A stretch of 64,000 nucleotides of DNA from assembly GCA_022827225.1 (NCBI GenBank), contig JAJDTJ010000092.1, forward strand, positions 1 through 64,000, given 5' to 3'. Under the pieces are notes generated by a model, which saw nothing but the letters and a program-made list of their open reading frames with translations, had not been told where the DNA came from and ran no database searches. Below, piece after piece: positions 25,839 to 34,913 of the stretch (positions are counted from its first letter, which is position 1; the number at the start of each line of letters is the position of its first letter). A program made the position numbers and the translations under genes. The DNA comes from Candidatus Poribacteria bacterium (lineage in GTDB: Bacteria > Poribacteria > WGA-4E > WGA-3G).

Positions 25839-27964
25839 AAACTAAGCGACTACGTTTCCGGATGGATCTCCTTTCCATGAGCGATCATCTTCGCTGCACC
25901 ATACAAACGCTGTTTTTTATTTTCGTCTCTCTTTTAATTTTTCTCCTGTTTTTATCAAACGCTTATGCGCAAGACTACACCCAAATGGGTTTGCCTGAAG
26001 GCGCGAAATACCGCATAGGCAAAGGGCGGCTACACAGGGGTATTGCGTTTTCGCCGGATGGTACTCGAATTGCTGTTGCAAGCTCGATCGGTGTTTGGAT
26101 GTACAACGCACACACCGGTGAAGAACTAGCGTTATTCAAGGGACACACCGAACCCGTTTTGTCAGTCGCATTCTCGCCAGATGGGAAAATCCTCGCCAGC
26201 GGCGCAGGTAGAAAATGGAATTGGTGGCGAGAAGACAGCGAGATTCGGTTGTGGGATGCGGATACCGGAGAACACCTTAAGACTTTGACGAGGTCCCCCG
26301 AAATCGCGCTAACGTTACCAGAAATAGGCCAGCTTGAGGTCTGGGAACTGGTGTTCTCACCCGACGGAAAAACGCTTGCAAGTGCAAGTGGTGATGGAGC
26401 AGTACGACTCTGGGATATAAAAACCGGACAGTATAGAACTATTGCAGAGGGGTCGTTTATCCCGTCAGTGGCGTTTTCGCCAGATGGCAAAACGCTTGTC
26501 GGTGGAGGCTGGGATTACAAAATTCAACTCTGGGACGTAGCCACAGGGCAACACCAGGCGACTTTGGAGAGACACATGGATCGTGTCTCATCTGTCGCCT
26601 TTTCGCCGGATGGCAAAACCCTCGTGAGTGGCGGGTGGGACAGAACAGTTCTGTTATGGAATATGGACACGCGTTCCGTGCGTGAGGTCCTCACTGGACC
26701 TACATCAATTGTCTCATCTGTCGCCTTTTCGCCAGATGGCAAAACCTTCGCAAGTGCAGGGCACGACCAGAAAATTCGCTTATGGGAGGCAGATACAGGA
26801 AAACTGCGCGCGATCCTTTGGAAACATACAGATTCAGTTGATGCTGTCGCTTTCTCACCCGATGGTACTACCCTCGCCAGTACAAGTTACGATGATGAGA
26901 CAATTCGCTTATGGAAAGTAGATACAGGCGAACAACAGATGACTATTACAGGACATTGGCGGTTGGGACACGCGGCATTCTCACCCGATAATAGGACTAT
27001 CGCTGTTGAGCATGAACCCAATGAAATCTGGCTTTGGGATGTCGTTAAGGATCAAAAACTTGCTACGCTTACTGGACATACGAGGCGTATTACTGCTTTA
27101 GAATTTTCACCGAATGGTAGCACCCTCGCAAGTGGGAGCACGGACACAACAGTAAGGTTATGGGATGTCGCTACCGGAAGGTTGCGTGTTATCCTTGGAG
27201 AACACGCAGACCGTGTTACGGCTATCGCTTTTTCACCAGATGGCAAGACCTTGGCAACCGGTGGTAATCGTAATACTCGGATTTATTTGTGGAATACAGA
27301 AAACGGTACCAGACGATCAACCCTTGATGCCCACACAATTGGTATATCGCTGGCGTTTTCCCCGGATAATCAAACGCTTGGGGCAGGAGGGAGCGATGGC
27401 AATATTCGGTTATGGGATGTGAATACTGGTCAACTCCAGACGACTATTTATGAAGAGGGTGGATTGATCCAAGATGTGACGTTTTCACCGGATGGCAAAA
27501 CACTCGCAAGTATAAACGGACACGGTGTTTATTTGTGGGATGCAAATACTGGGCAACACCGCACGACACTCTGGGGGCGTACGGGGAACTATGCTACATT
27601 AGCGTTTTCGGCAGATGGCACAACTGTTGCTGTACCGCGCATAGGCGACGGCATCCATATATGGGATGTTCACACCGAACAGCTACACACGACCTTAGAA
27701 GGACCTACATCTGAAACCGTTGCCCTCGCGTTCTGGCCCGATAACCAGAACCTTGTCAGTGCGAATTATGCAAGCATTCTCTTATGGGACCTCGCGCCGT
27801 ACCTTGCTCCTACCCCCTGGGATGTCAACGCCGACGGTGTCGTGAACATCTTGGATTTGACTTTTGTTGCCTCGCGTTTCGGAGAAAGTTCGCCAGACCT
27901 CAACGGTGACGGCATCGTCAACATTTTGGATTTGACAATTATTGCGAATCACATACCGAGATAG
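25835..27964 (+). CDS. Secreted 14-blade WD40 protein with dockerin-like tail
   Basis: The 709-residue product has an N-terminal membrane/signal segment (FIFVSLLIFLLFLSNAYAQ, after about residue 28) and the family opening DYTQMGLPEGAKYRIGKGR, then 14 WD40 repeats counted by FSPDG-type motifs, which is two seven-bladed propellers. The C-terminus repeats the dockerin-like pair DVNADGVVNILDL and DLNGDGIVNILDL. It begins on the ATGA overlap with the upstream WD40 gene. An ATG further in (before the hydrophobic segment) could be the true start. Confidence 0.78.
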   Translation: MKTKRLRFRMDLLSMSDHLRCTIQTLFFIFVSLLIFLLFLSNAYAQDYTQMGLPEGAKYRIGKGRLHRGIAFSPDGTRIAVASSIGVWMYNAHTGEELALFKGHTEPVLSVAFSPDGKILASGAGRKWNWWREDSEIRLWDADTGEHLKTLTRSPEIALTLPEIGQLEVWELVFSPDGKTLASASGDGAVRLWDIKTGQYRTIAEGSFIPSVAFSPDGKTLVGGGWDYKIQLWDVATGQHQATLERHMDRVSSVAFSPDGKTLVSGGWDRTVLLWNMDTRSVREVLTGPTSIVSSVAFSPDGKTFASAGHDQKIRLWEADTGKLRAILWKHTDSVDAVAFSPDGTTLASTSYDDETIRLWKVDTGEQQMTITGHWRLGHAAFSPDNRTIAVEHEPNEIWLWDVVKDQKLATLTGHTRRITALEFSPNGSTLASGSTDTTVRLWDVATGRLRVILGEHADRVTAIAFSPDGKTLATGGNRNTRIYLWNTENGTRRSTLDAHTIGISLAFSPDNQTLGAGGSDGNIRLWDVNTGQLQTTIYEEGGLIQDVTFSPDGKTLASINGHGVYLWDANTGQHRTTLWGRTGNYATLAFSADGTTVAVPRIGDGIHIWDVHTEQLHTTLEGPTSETVALAFWPDNQNLVSANYASILLWDLAPYLAPTPWDVNADGVVNILDLTFVASRFGESSPDLNGDGIVNILDLTIIANHIPR

Positions 27965-28041
27965 GATTGGAAGCCTCAAAAGAAGCACTTATGCATTGTA
28001 GGCGCTGTTTCCGCCTCCGTCTTCCAAGGAAATCAAGCACA

Positions 28042-30339
28042 ATGAGATACTCGGCTTGCACATTTCTGTTAGTCTTGACGTTGCTCCTGTCAAACACATA
28101 CGCTCAAGAGTATACAACTTGGGGTTTGCCTGATGGTGCAAAAACTCGCCTCGGTAAAGGGCGTATAAGTACTATCAAGTTCTCTCCAGATGGTTCTCAA
28201 ATCGCGGTGGCAGGTCCTGTAGGTATTTGGCTCTATGACGCACGAACCGGTAAGGAACTTGCACTACTTCCTGGACATAGGGAAGGGGTTAGCACGTCAG
28301 TATTTCCTGGTATCGGTGGCGTGTTCTCAATAAACGTGTTAGCATTCTCTCCAGATAGCAAATTGCTTGCAAGCGCGAGCGAAGACGGCACAATTAGACT
28401 CTTGGACCTTACCACCTACCTCGAACGTCACACGCTCCTTGAAAATAAGGAGGCATTTGTCAATCGTTTGCAAGGAATTCCGATTACAGCATTGGTATTC
28501 TCTGCAGATGGGAAAACCCTAACCAGTTTGGAAGGTATTCGCGAGCGTAGGATTAAAGTATGGGATGTCAACTCAGGACGCTTGCTATCAGACATTTCCG
28601 GACGTAAAGGGGTACCTCTCATACCAGATGGACAGTCGCGTTTAACGTTGAACAACGCAGCGGATCTTATGGAATACGAACACGATGTTTCATTGGAAAC
28701 GTTAGCACTCTCACCTGACGGTACAACTTTCGCTGCCATCAAATCAGAAATAATAATTATTGACGGTGTTCCTGGGACAGCGATCCGATTGGGGAATGTT
28801 CTCACAGCGGATTTGCGCCCAATCCTTATGAAGACTAAAGTAGACCCACCTTTTTCAGAACCGAGAAAATTGCAATCAACTCAAAATCCAATCAAAAAAT
28901 TGGTGTTCTCTCCAGATGGCACTATGCTGGCGGGTGTAGAAACTAAAGTGAGTATAGCGAAAAATCCAGACATCGCTGGTGAGCACATAAGGACCACGCG
29001 AAGCAAGATACGGATCTGGGATGTAGGAACCGGAAACCAATTGTCTACCGTTATACCACAGCAAGTAGACAGCCAGCGGCGAGGACCTTTTGTGGTATTC
29101 TCTCCAGATGGAAAAACGTTTGCCACTGCTAACGAACATCTAGCTGCAGTTCAACTATGGGAGGTGAGCACAGGAGATTTGATATCAAATTTTACAATAC
29201 CACACCCGGAACCTATGCCGCCCCGAGACCGACGCGGTGCTATTAATTTGACGTTTTCCGCTGATGGCAAAACACTTGCCGTTGCGACTGCAGGAGGAGA
29301 CAGCTCTCTTCGATTGTGGGAAGTGAGTACGGGCGAAATTATATCAACCCTTGCAGAGCATCCCAGGCTAACTGTTCTACCAATAAATGATAGAGCGTTT
29401 ATCAGTGTGAGTACGAATGGCACTCAGTTACGGGATATCCACACAGGAAAAATACTGCGAGATCTAACAGAAATTTGGACGAATCTTATCAAAAGTATCA
29501 ATGAGATTGATGAGATCGAATCATCGGCATTTTCATTGGATAATACAACACTTGCTGTAGGCGGTAAAGATGGCTCGCTCCAGTTATGGAATGTAAGCAC
29601 GGGGAAACAACTCTTAACGCTCCAAGGACATACAGACCGCGTCAACACTTTGGCGTTTACAACAGATGGTACACGCCTGGCCAGTGGCAGCCGAGATAGA
29701 AGCCTCCGAATGTGGGACGTACGCACCGGAACGCTGCTCTTAAATCTCACAGAACATATAAATTCCGGTAGAAAATTAGAATATGGAGATGGCACAATAA
29801 GCCCAAGCGCAGAGTGGATAAATAATCTATCGTTTTCGCCAGATGGCAGAACGCTTGCCAGCGCGAGTGCACTTGGCACAATCTGGTTATGGGACTTAAG
29901 TAGACAGCAGCTGCTAACAACTCTCACAACGCATGAAGCAGGAGTGCCCGAACTTCCTGTAATTTTTTTCCACAAGATAGGCTTAGCATTTTCCTTGGAT
30001 GGCACACGCCTTGCCAGTGGCGGCGAGAATGGATCAGTTATGCTATCAGAGGTTAGTGCCAATCCGAACCCTTTGATTCTCAAAGGACATCACGCTTGGA
30101 GCGTTAAAGTGCTTGCATTTTCACCAGATAGCAAATATCTTGTTAGTGGTAGTAGGGATAACAGTATTCGACTGTGCGATGTAGAAACTGGCACGGAGTT
30201 TACTATCCTCAGAGGGCATGTAGGAGCAGTCAATGCTTTGGCATTCTCTGCCGATGGTCTAACGCTTATCAGCGGAAGTATAGATGGCACGATTCTCCTC
30301 TGGGATACGAAGAAAATCCTCCAGGCTGTGAGAAAATGA
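28042..30339 (+). CDS. Secreted 14-blade WD40 protein, no dockerin
   Basis: The 765-residue product starts at the ATG before the signal peptide (MRYSACTFLLVLTLLLSNTYAQ), with AAGGA upstream; a longer TTG-started frame exists but adds an atypical arginine-rich lead. The N-terminal marker EYTTWGLPDGAKTRLGKGR is shared with the other members. About 14 repeats can be counted, including divergent ones (FISVSTNGTQL), with longer loops than in its neighbours, for example around residues 180-240. It lacks the dockerin-like tail of the two upstream genes. Likely a periplasmic or surface protein-interaction scaffold. Confidence 0.72.
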   Translation: MRYSACTFLLVLTLLLSNTYAQEYTTWGLPDGAKTRLGKGRISTIKFSPDGSQIAVAGPVGIWLYDARTGKELALLPGHREGVSTSVFPGIGGVFSINVLAFSPDSKLLASASEDGTIRLLDLTTYLERHTLLENKEAFVNRLQGIPITALVFSADGKTLTSLEGIRERRIKVWDVNSGRLLSDISGRKGVPLIPDGQSRLTLNNAADLMEYEHDVSLETLALSPDGTTFAAIKSEIIIIDGVPGTAIRLGNVLTADLRPILMKTKVDPPFSEPRKLQSTQNPIKKLVFSPDGTMLAGVETKVSIAKNPDIAGEHIRTTRSKIRIWDVGTGNQLSTVIPQQVDSQRRGPFVVFSPDGKTFATANEHLAAVQLWEVSTGDLISNFTIPHPEPMPPRDRRGAINLTFSADGKTLAVATAGGDSSLRLWEVSTGEIISTLAEHPRLTVLPINDRAFISVSTNGTQLRDIHTGKILRDLTEIWTNLIKSINEIDEIESSAFSLDNTTLAVGGKDGSLQLWNVSTGKQLLTLQGHTDRVNTLAFTTDGTRLASGSRDRSLRMWDVRTGTLLLNLTEHINSGRKLEYGDGTISPSAEWINNLSFSPDGRTLASASALGTIWLWDLSRQQLLTTLTTHEAGVPELPVIFFHKIGLAFSLDGTRLASGGENGSVMLSEVSANPNPLILKGHHAWSVKVLAFSPDSKYLVSGSRDNSIRLCDVETGTEFTILRGHVGAVNALAFSADGLTLISGSIDGTILLWDTKKILQAVRK

Positions 30340-30405
30340 ATCAGGATAGAAGTCTATATTTGTGTTCCGCGCATTCAGGCAAGTAACAAAATATTAACAC
30401 ATCCG

Positions 30406-30434
30406 TTGACACAATCCTCGCCTTATGCTAAAAT
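30406..30434 (+). promoter_or_regulatory. Sigma70-type promoter of sppA
   Basis: TTGACA (30406-30411), a 17-base spacer and TAAAAT (30429-30434), 39 bases before the ATG of sppA at 30473. Confidence 0.7.
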
Positions 30435-30472
30435 AGCAGTGCTAAATCAGATACCTAAAAAAGGATACATCC

Positions 30473-32326
30473 ATGAAATTGTTAAAAATATATGCGGCTC
30501 TGCTGATATTGCTTCTCCTCGTTTCTCCGATATTCGCTGAGGAACATGCAGCAGAAGCACCGCAGCCGCCTATCAAAAAATATGCTGAATTCACACTCGG
30601 CGGCACCTACACCGATACCAAAATCGTCAGCACCTTTGGCACCTCCTCAACAAAGACACTTCGCGGACTCTTTAAAAAATTAGATGCCCTCAAGACAGAC
30701 GATGATCTCGCCGGGGTGATCTTCAAAATAGAAGGGGTCAGTTTAGGGTGGGCAACACTCCAAGAAATCCGAAACAGACTAAACGAATTCCGGGAGGCAG
30801 AAAAAGAGACAATCGGCTATCTCGAAAGCGGTGGGAATGCCGAATATCTCCTCGCTGCTACGATGGATCGCGTCGTTCTGATGCCTACCGGTAGCCTTAA
30901 CTTAACCGGCTTACGTGCTGAAGTCCTCTTCTACAAAGGGCTGCTCGACAAATTAGATATTGAGGCAGATATGTTGGCGATGGGGAAATACAAATCCGGT
31001 GTTGAACCCTATACACGGGACGGTATGTCCGATGAATTCCGGGAGTCGATGACGGCTTTACTTGATGATCTGTATGCCCAATTGCTAAACCATATCGCTG
31101 AGAGCCGAGACGGTATCTCCACAGAGGATGCATCGGATTTAATCAATCGCGGTCCGTTCACAGCAAAAGAGGCGAAGCAGACGAAATTGGTCGATGCCCT
31201 GCAATACTACGACGAGTTGGTCGCGACCCTCAAAGCGGAAACGGCTGAAGATGAAGAGGTTCAGGTCGTCAAACCCGGCTCTGAACGTCAACGGAAAGTG
31301 CCAGATATGAACAGTTTCGCTGGTTTGATGCAGCTGTTCAGTATATTAAATCCACCGCAACGTGCACAAGCGACCTCAGAAAATCAGATCGCACTTATCT
31401 ATGCCAGTGGTGCCATTTTACCCGACATTGATTCCATCTTCATGCCAATGTCGGTGGTTACACCGAAAACATTAAAGAAGGCGTTTGAGAAGGCACGCAC
31501 CGACGATTCCGTTCGCGCAGTCGTGTTGCGTGTTGACAGTCCCGGCGGTTCCGCACTCGCTTCAGACTTGATATGGCGAGAGGTGATGCTCACACAACGC
31601 GAGAAACCGGTCGTTGTCTCTATGGGGAATGTCGCTGCCTCCGGTGGCTACTATATAGCGATGGCGGCAGGAACAATCGTCGCACAACCCAGTACGCTGA
31701 CAGGTTCAATCGGTGTGTTCGGCGGTAAACTAAATCTTAAAGGGCTTTATAACAAAGCCGGTCTCACGAAGGAGATCATCGCACACGGTCAGAACGCTAC
31801 CCTCTATTCCGATTACGGCGGTTTTACACCCACCGAGCGTGAACGCGTCGAAAAGATGATGCGAACTGTCTATGAAGATTTTGTCAACAAAGCCGCAGCC
31901 GGCAGAAGCAAATCCTTTGAAGCCATCGACGAGATCGCACAAGGACGCGTCTGGACAGGTAGACAGGCGCAAGAACTCGGACTCGTGGATGAACTCGGCG
32001 GACTCGATGATGCACTATCTATTGCCAAGAAACAGGCAGGTTTTACTGAAGATGACAAAGTTAACCTCATCGTGCTACCGAAGCAGCGACCCTTTTTTGA
32101 ACAACTCATAGAGCAGATGATTGAGGATACGGAAGGTTCAATCCAACTGGAAGGTTGGAAGATTGGAAGATTGGAAGGATGGGGATTCCAACCTTCCCTC
32201 CTTCCTGCCTTCCATTCCATGTTAGGCGCGCACTGGCAGTATGTTGTCACATGGCTGACCCTGTTTGGTTTTGAAGGTGGCACACAAGTTGTAACAATCT
32301 TACCTTACGATATTTCAATTCGGTGA
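30473..32326 (+). CDS. sppA: Signal peptide peptidase SppA, long form, with repeat-derived tail insertion
   Basis: SppA is a membrane-associated serine protease that degrades signal peptides and periplasmic proteins. The 617-residue product has an N-terminal signal anchor and two S49 domains. The catalytic lysine lies in GKYKSGVEPY (K174) in the first domain and the serine in GNVAASGGYYIAMAAG (about S390) in the second, as in E. coli SppA. The start has AAAGGA upstream. Residues about 560-583 (QLEGWKIGRLEGWGFQPSL) are encoded by the palindromic repeat at 32147-32219, which appears inserted in frame near the C-terminus. The final part of the chain ends in LPYDISIR and may be an unrelated extension. 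Confidence 0.88.
   Translation: MKLLKIYAALLILLLLVSPIFAEEHAAEAPQPPIKKYAEFTLGGTYTDTKIVSTFGTSSTKTLRGLFKKLDALKTDDDLAGVIFKIEGVSLGWATLQEIRNRLNEFREAEKETIGYLESGGNAEYLLAATMDRVVLMPTGSLNLTGLRAEVLFYKGLLDKLDIEADMLAMGKYKSGVEPYTRDGMSDEFRESMTALLDDLYAQLLNHIAESRDGISTEDASDLINRGPFTAKEAKQTKLVDALQYYDELVATLKAETAEDEEVQVVKPGSERQRKVPDMNSFAGLMQLFSILNPPQRAQATSENQIALIYASGAILPDIDSIFMPMSVVTPKTLKKAFEKARTDDSVRAVVLRVDSPGGSALASDLIWREVMLTQREKPVVVSMGNVAASGGYYIAMAAGTIVAQPSTLTGSIGVFGGKLNLKGLYNKAGLTKEIIAHGQNATLYSDYGGFTPTERERVEKMMRTVYEDFVNKAAAGRSKSFEAIDEIAQGRVWTGRQAQELGLVDELGGLDDALSIAKKQAGFTEDDKVNLIVLPKQRPFFEQLIEQMIEDTEGSIQLEGWKIGRLEGWGFQPSLLPAFHSMLGAHWQYVVTWLTLFGFEGGTQVVTILPYDISIR
32147..32219. repeat. Palindromic element with GGAAG-type iterated arms (copy 3), inside sppA
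   Basis: Left arm words GGAAGGTTGGAAGATTGG with further GGAAG repeats face right-arm words CCAACCTTCCC. The element overlaps the sppA frame and is translated in the same frame as in the copy at 7296-7376 (RLEGW...LPAF in both). Confidence 0.65.
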
Positions 32327-32332
32327 TTTATT

Positions 32333-33175
32333 ATGAACGCTAAGAACGAACTTTCGGCGCAGCTTGCAAGCCGAAACTTGCTTGACAAAAGCCGTATTGA
32401 CCTAACTGACGAACAGGTCGCCTTTTTTCAGGAAAACGGATACCTAAGCATTCCGCGCATCACAACAGATGAAGAGGTTGAATGGCTCAAAGGGATTTAC
32501 GATGAACTCTTCACCGGACGGACAGGCGAAGCGGAGGGACGCTATTTTGATCTTGCCGGTCCACGAGCACACACCGGGAAAGAGACATTGCCACAGGTAT
32601 TAGGTCCAGAGGCACAATTCCCAGAACTCCGTGAGACTGTCTATTTTCGGAACGCGCAACACCTCGCCGCGAAACTACTCGATGTGGAAGCCGAAAAGGT
32701 CGGCGGCGGCGGACACATGATCTTGAAACCGGCGCACTACGGCAACGAAACACCCTGGCACCAAGACGAAGCGTACTGGAACCCTGAAATCCGTCCGCAT
32801 AGTCTAAGCGTCTGGCTCCCGCTTGATAAGGCGACAGTTGAGAGTGGGTGTCTCCAATTTATTCCGAAATCGCACAAAGGAGAGGTCCGTTGGCACCGGC
32901 ATATCGACAACGATCCGCTTGTGCACGGGTTAGTGACTGATGATGTTGACGTATCAGAAGCGGTCGCTTGCCCGATACCCGCGGGGGGCGCGACGTTCCA
33001 CCACTGCCGGACTTTGCACTACTCCGCACCCAATAGCACCGCAGAAGCGCGTAGAGCGTATATCCTCGTCTTCAGCGGACCCCCGCAAAAACTTGATAAA
33101 CCGGCACACCGTCCATGGCAGAAGGAAGAGCAAGAAGCACTCGCAAAATTGAAATCGTTAGCCGTAAATCCTTAA
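32333..33175 (+). CDS. Phytanoyl-CoA dioxygenase (PhyH) family protein
   Basis: The 280-residue product is a 2-oxoglutarate/Fe(II) oxygenase. The metal triad is visible as HQDEAY (H143, D145) and the distal histidine TLHYSAPN (H229), with an arginine for 2-oxoglutarate in the following EARRAY (about 240). Further family motifs are ENGYLSIPR, SLSVWLPLDKATVESGCLQF and IPKSHKGEVRWHRH. The substrate is unknown; PhyH proteins of this group act on small metabolites, and such genes are unusually abundant in Poribacteria-like genomes. It starts 7 bases after sppA. Confidence 0.82.
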   Translation: MNAKNELSAQLASRNLLDKSRIDLTDEQVAFFQENGYLSIPRITTDEEVEWLKGIYDELFTGRTGEAEGRYFDLAGPRAHTGKETLPQVLGPEAQFPELRETVYFRNAQHLAAKLLDVEAEKVGGGGHMILKPAHYGNETPWHQDEAYWNPEIRPHSLSVWLPLDKATVESGCLQFIPKSHKGEVRWHRHIDNDPLVHGLVTDDVDVSEAVACPIPAGGATFHHCRTLHYSAPNSTAEARRAYILVFSGPPQKLDKPAHRPWQKEEQEALAKLKSLAVNP

Positions 33176-33314
33176 TGCTGTTTGTGTGCGATGAAAGCGT
33201 TTTGGAAACGGTGTTTTCTTGTCAGTAAAAGTGCGCAGCTTGAAACGAAGTGGAATGGTTTTTGCTGCGGTATTTCTTCAGATCTACGGAAGGGACATCA
33301 AACCCCCAACCCAT

Positions 33315-33343
33315 CTAACCGAACCGCAAGGGATATTAAAAAT
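33315..33343 (+). repeat. A-rich leader motif before the kinase-like gene
   Basis: CTAACCGAACCGCAAGGG followed by ATATTAAAAAT, directly before the ATG. The same motif (core AACCGCAAGG, then an A-rich run) occurs before or inside the starts at 35993 and 40402. The AAGG may serve as a Shine-Dalgarno. Confidence 0.6.
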
Positions 33344-34363
33344 ATGAAGATTATCTGCACGGGAATCAGTTGTTCCGGACGCAAAGAGTTGATGGCAAAT
33401 TTTAAGATACTTTGCATGAAAAAGAAATTGAACATCGGCTTCTTCAACGTCGGGGACGTTATGCACCGCGCCGCCGCCGAGTCCCGCGTCCATTTTACAG
33501 AAAAGGTACTCGACTCGGATCCAGCCGTATTGTCATTGGCGCGTCGTACCGCTTTCTACGAGATCACCCGTCGTGCAGAATCCTATGAACATGTTATCGT
33601 CGGGTTACACGCCTGTTTCCGATGGCGTGGCAGCCTTATTGAAGGGTTCTCTTTCAAAGATATTGAAATTCTCTTGCCGGATCTCTTGATTAACGTCGTC
33701 GATAATATCACAGATATATCGGCACGAATGAAAGAGAGTGCACAATGGTCAGGTATGGATAACGCGACGCTCAATGTCTGGTTAGACGAGGAAGAGTTCT
33801 TGACACGGCAAGTCGCACATTTCACAGAAAAGCCGCACTACACGGTCGCACGACAACACGATCTCGAAAATTTTTATGAACTCCTATTTTCACCGAAACC
33901 GAAATTTTATCTTAGCTATCCGATTACACTCCTCAGAGACACGCCGCAAGAGATTGAGAAAATCCGAGAAATCGGCGAAAAGTTGAGCCGTTCTTTCATC
34001 GTCTTTGATCCGCTCACGATTAAAGATATGGCACTCGTGACCGCTGGCGGAGATGGAAACGTGCCTGCGACGATGGGTGAGATGGACGATGGCGTGATTG
34101 AACAGATCAAGACGCGAACAATCTCGCGGGATTACCAGTTTGTCCACCAGAGCGATTTTGTCGTCGTCATCTATCCGACAGACAAATTATCTCCCGGTGT
34201 CCTCAGCGAGATGAACTACGCAACCCGTCACAACAAACCGGTGTATGCAGTCTATACGGGAACACGGAGCATCTTCTTCGAGAACCTATGTGACCGAATC
34301 TTTGACACCTTTGAAGAATTAGCAGATTTTCTGCAAGAAACATACAGAACAGAGGCAAACTAA
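33344..34363 (+). CDS. Adenylate kinase-like/nucleoside deoxyribosyltransferase-like fusion protein
   Basis: The 339-residue product has two parts. The N-terminal part begins MKIICTGISCSGRKELMANF, a P-loop-like but degenerate GxxxSGRKE instead of GxxGxGK(T/S), and continues with NVGDVMHRAA, which resembles the nucleotide-binding core of archaeal-type adenylate kinases. The C-terminal part (from about residue 190) starts KFYLSYPIT and contains SDFVVVIYPTD and SPGVLSEMNYA...NKPVYAVYTG, a pattern of N-deoxyribosyltransferases, with a glutamate at the nucleophile position. A nucleotide or base-handling enzyme is likely, with the P-loop possibly regulatory. The start is the ATG right after an A-rich leader motif (33315-33343); the longer frame upstream is atypical. 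Confidence 0.6.
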   Translation: MKIICTGISCSGRKELMANFKILCMKKKLNIGFFNVGDVMHRAAAESRVHFTEKVLDSDPAVLSLARRTAFYEITRRAESYEHVIVGLHACFRWRGSLIEGFSFKDIEILLPDLLINVVDNITDISARMKESAQWSGMDNATLNVWLDEEEFLTRQVAHFTEKPHYTVARQHDLENFYELLFSPKPKFYLSYPITLLRDTPQEIEKIREIGEKLSRSFIVFDPLTIKDMALVTAGGDGNVPATMGEMDDGVIEQIKTRTISRDYQFVHQSDFVVVIYPTDKLSPGVLSEMNYATRHNKPVYAVYTGTRSIFFENLCDRIFDTFEELADFLQETYRTEAN

Positions 34364-34474
34364 GTCCTTCTAACTTTCCAGAAATTCTGTTTGATGGATT
34401 TTGTGTGATAAGGCATAGTCATTGCCTCTGCTTTCATCTAAATTTTGTATATAAACCGTGCATATAATACATAT

Positions 34475-34600
34475 TAGGACTTACGCAAGTTGCTCTTTTG
34501 TAGCATAGGAGACCGTTAGCCTGTGCACTGAGAACGTCTCTGTTTTTTGAAAGTTTATCCGCTAATGGAGCGTCGTATCCTCAAAATTGCGTAAGTCCTG
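34475..34600. mobile_element. MITE, subfamily B (copy 1)
   Basis: TAGGACTTACGCA on the left and TGCGTAAGTCCTG on the right with an interior alignable to the copy at 62627-62749 (GTTAGCCTGTGCACTGAGAA, CGTCTCTGTTTTTTG). No obvious target duplication (flanks CATAT and TTAAC). The 34364-34678 gap contains nothing else recognisable. Confidence 0.7.
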
Positions 34601-34678
34601 TTAACAAAACGTTCTTTCGTAAAAGCACTTCTAACTTCCATACCTCAGAATATTTTTTTTGAACAGCGGACAATTATC

Positions 34679-34909
34679 ATGACAGATGAGCAAATTTTGG
34701 AACTCGGTTTTAAGGCGTTAGTTGACAAACTCGGCCCCGTTGGAATGGTGCGTTTTATCCACCAGTTTCAAGCTGGAAAGGGCGATCACACTAAAGAACG
34801 TCAGCAATGGGTCGGAACGTCCGATGTTGAAACACTCGCGAAACAGATCCAACAGGCTGGAGACGGTTCTGAGTGTGCGGCCAAAACCCTTAAAACGATA
34901 ATAGAATAA
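34679..34909 (+). CDS. Small single-domain LGxxALVDKL-RF protein
   Basis: The 76-residue product opens MTDEQILELGFKALVDKLG, then MVRFIHQF and GDHTKERQQWVG, the single-copy form of the domain that is duplicated in the partner of the PIN gene at 14724-15212. No PIN gene is adjacent here, so it may be an orphan antitoxin-like protein or a solitary regulator. It ends four bases before the ATP-grasp gene, suggesting co-transcription. The start has no strong ribosome site. Confidence 0.6.
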   Translation: MTDEQILELGFKALVDKLGPVGMVRFIHQFQAGKGDHTKERQQWVGTSDVETLAKQIQQAGDGSECAAKTLKTIIE

Positions 34910-34913
34910 ATAA

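Noticed and set aside
33182..33343. Upstream extension of the kinase-like gene
   Set aside because: It covers noncoding repeat-like sequence and the leader motif, and the ATG at 33344 gives a normal beta-strand start.
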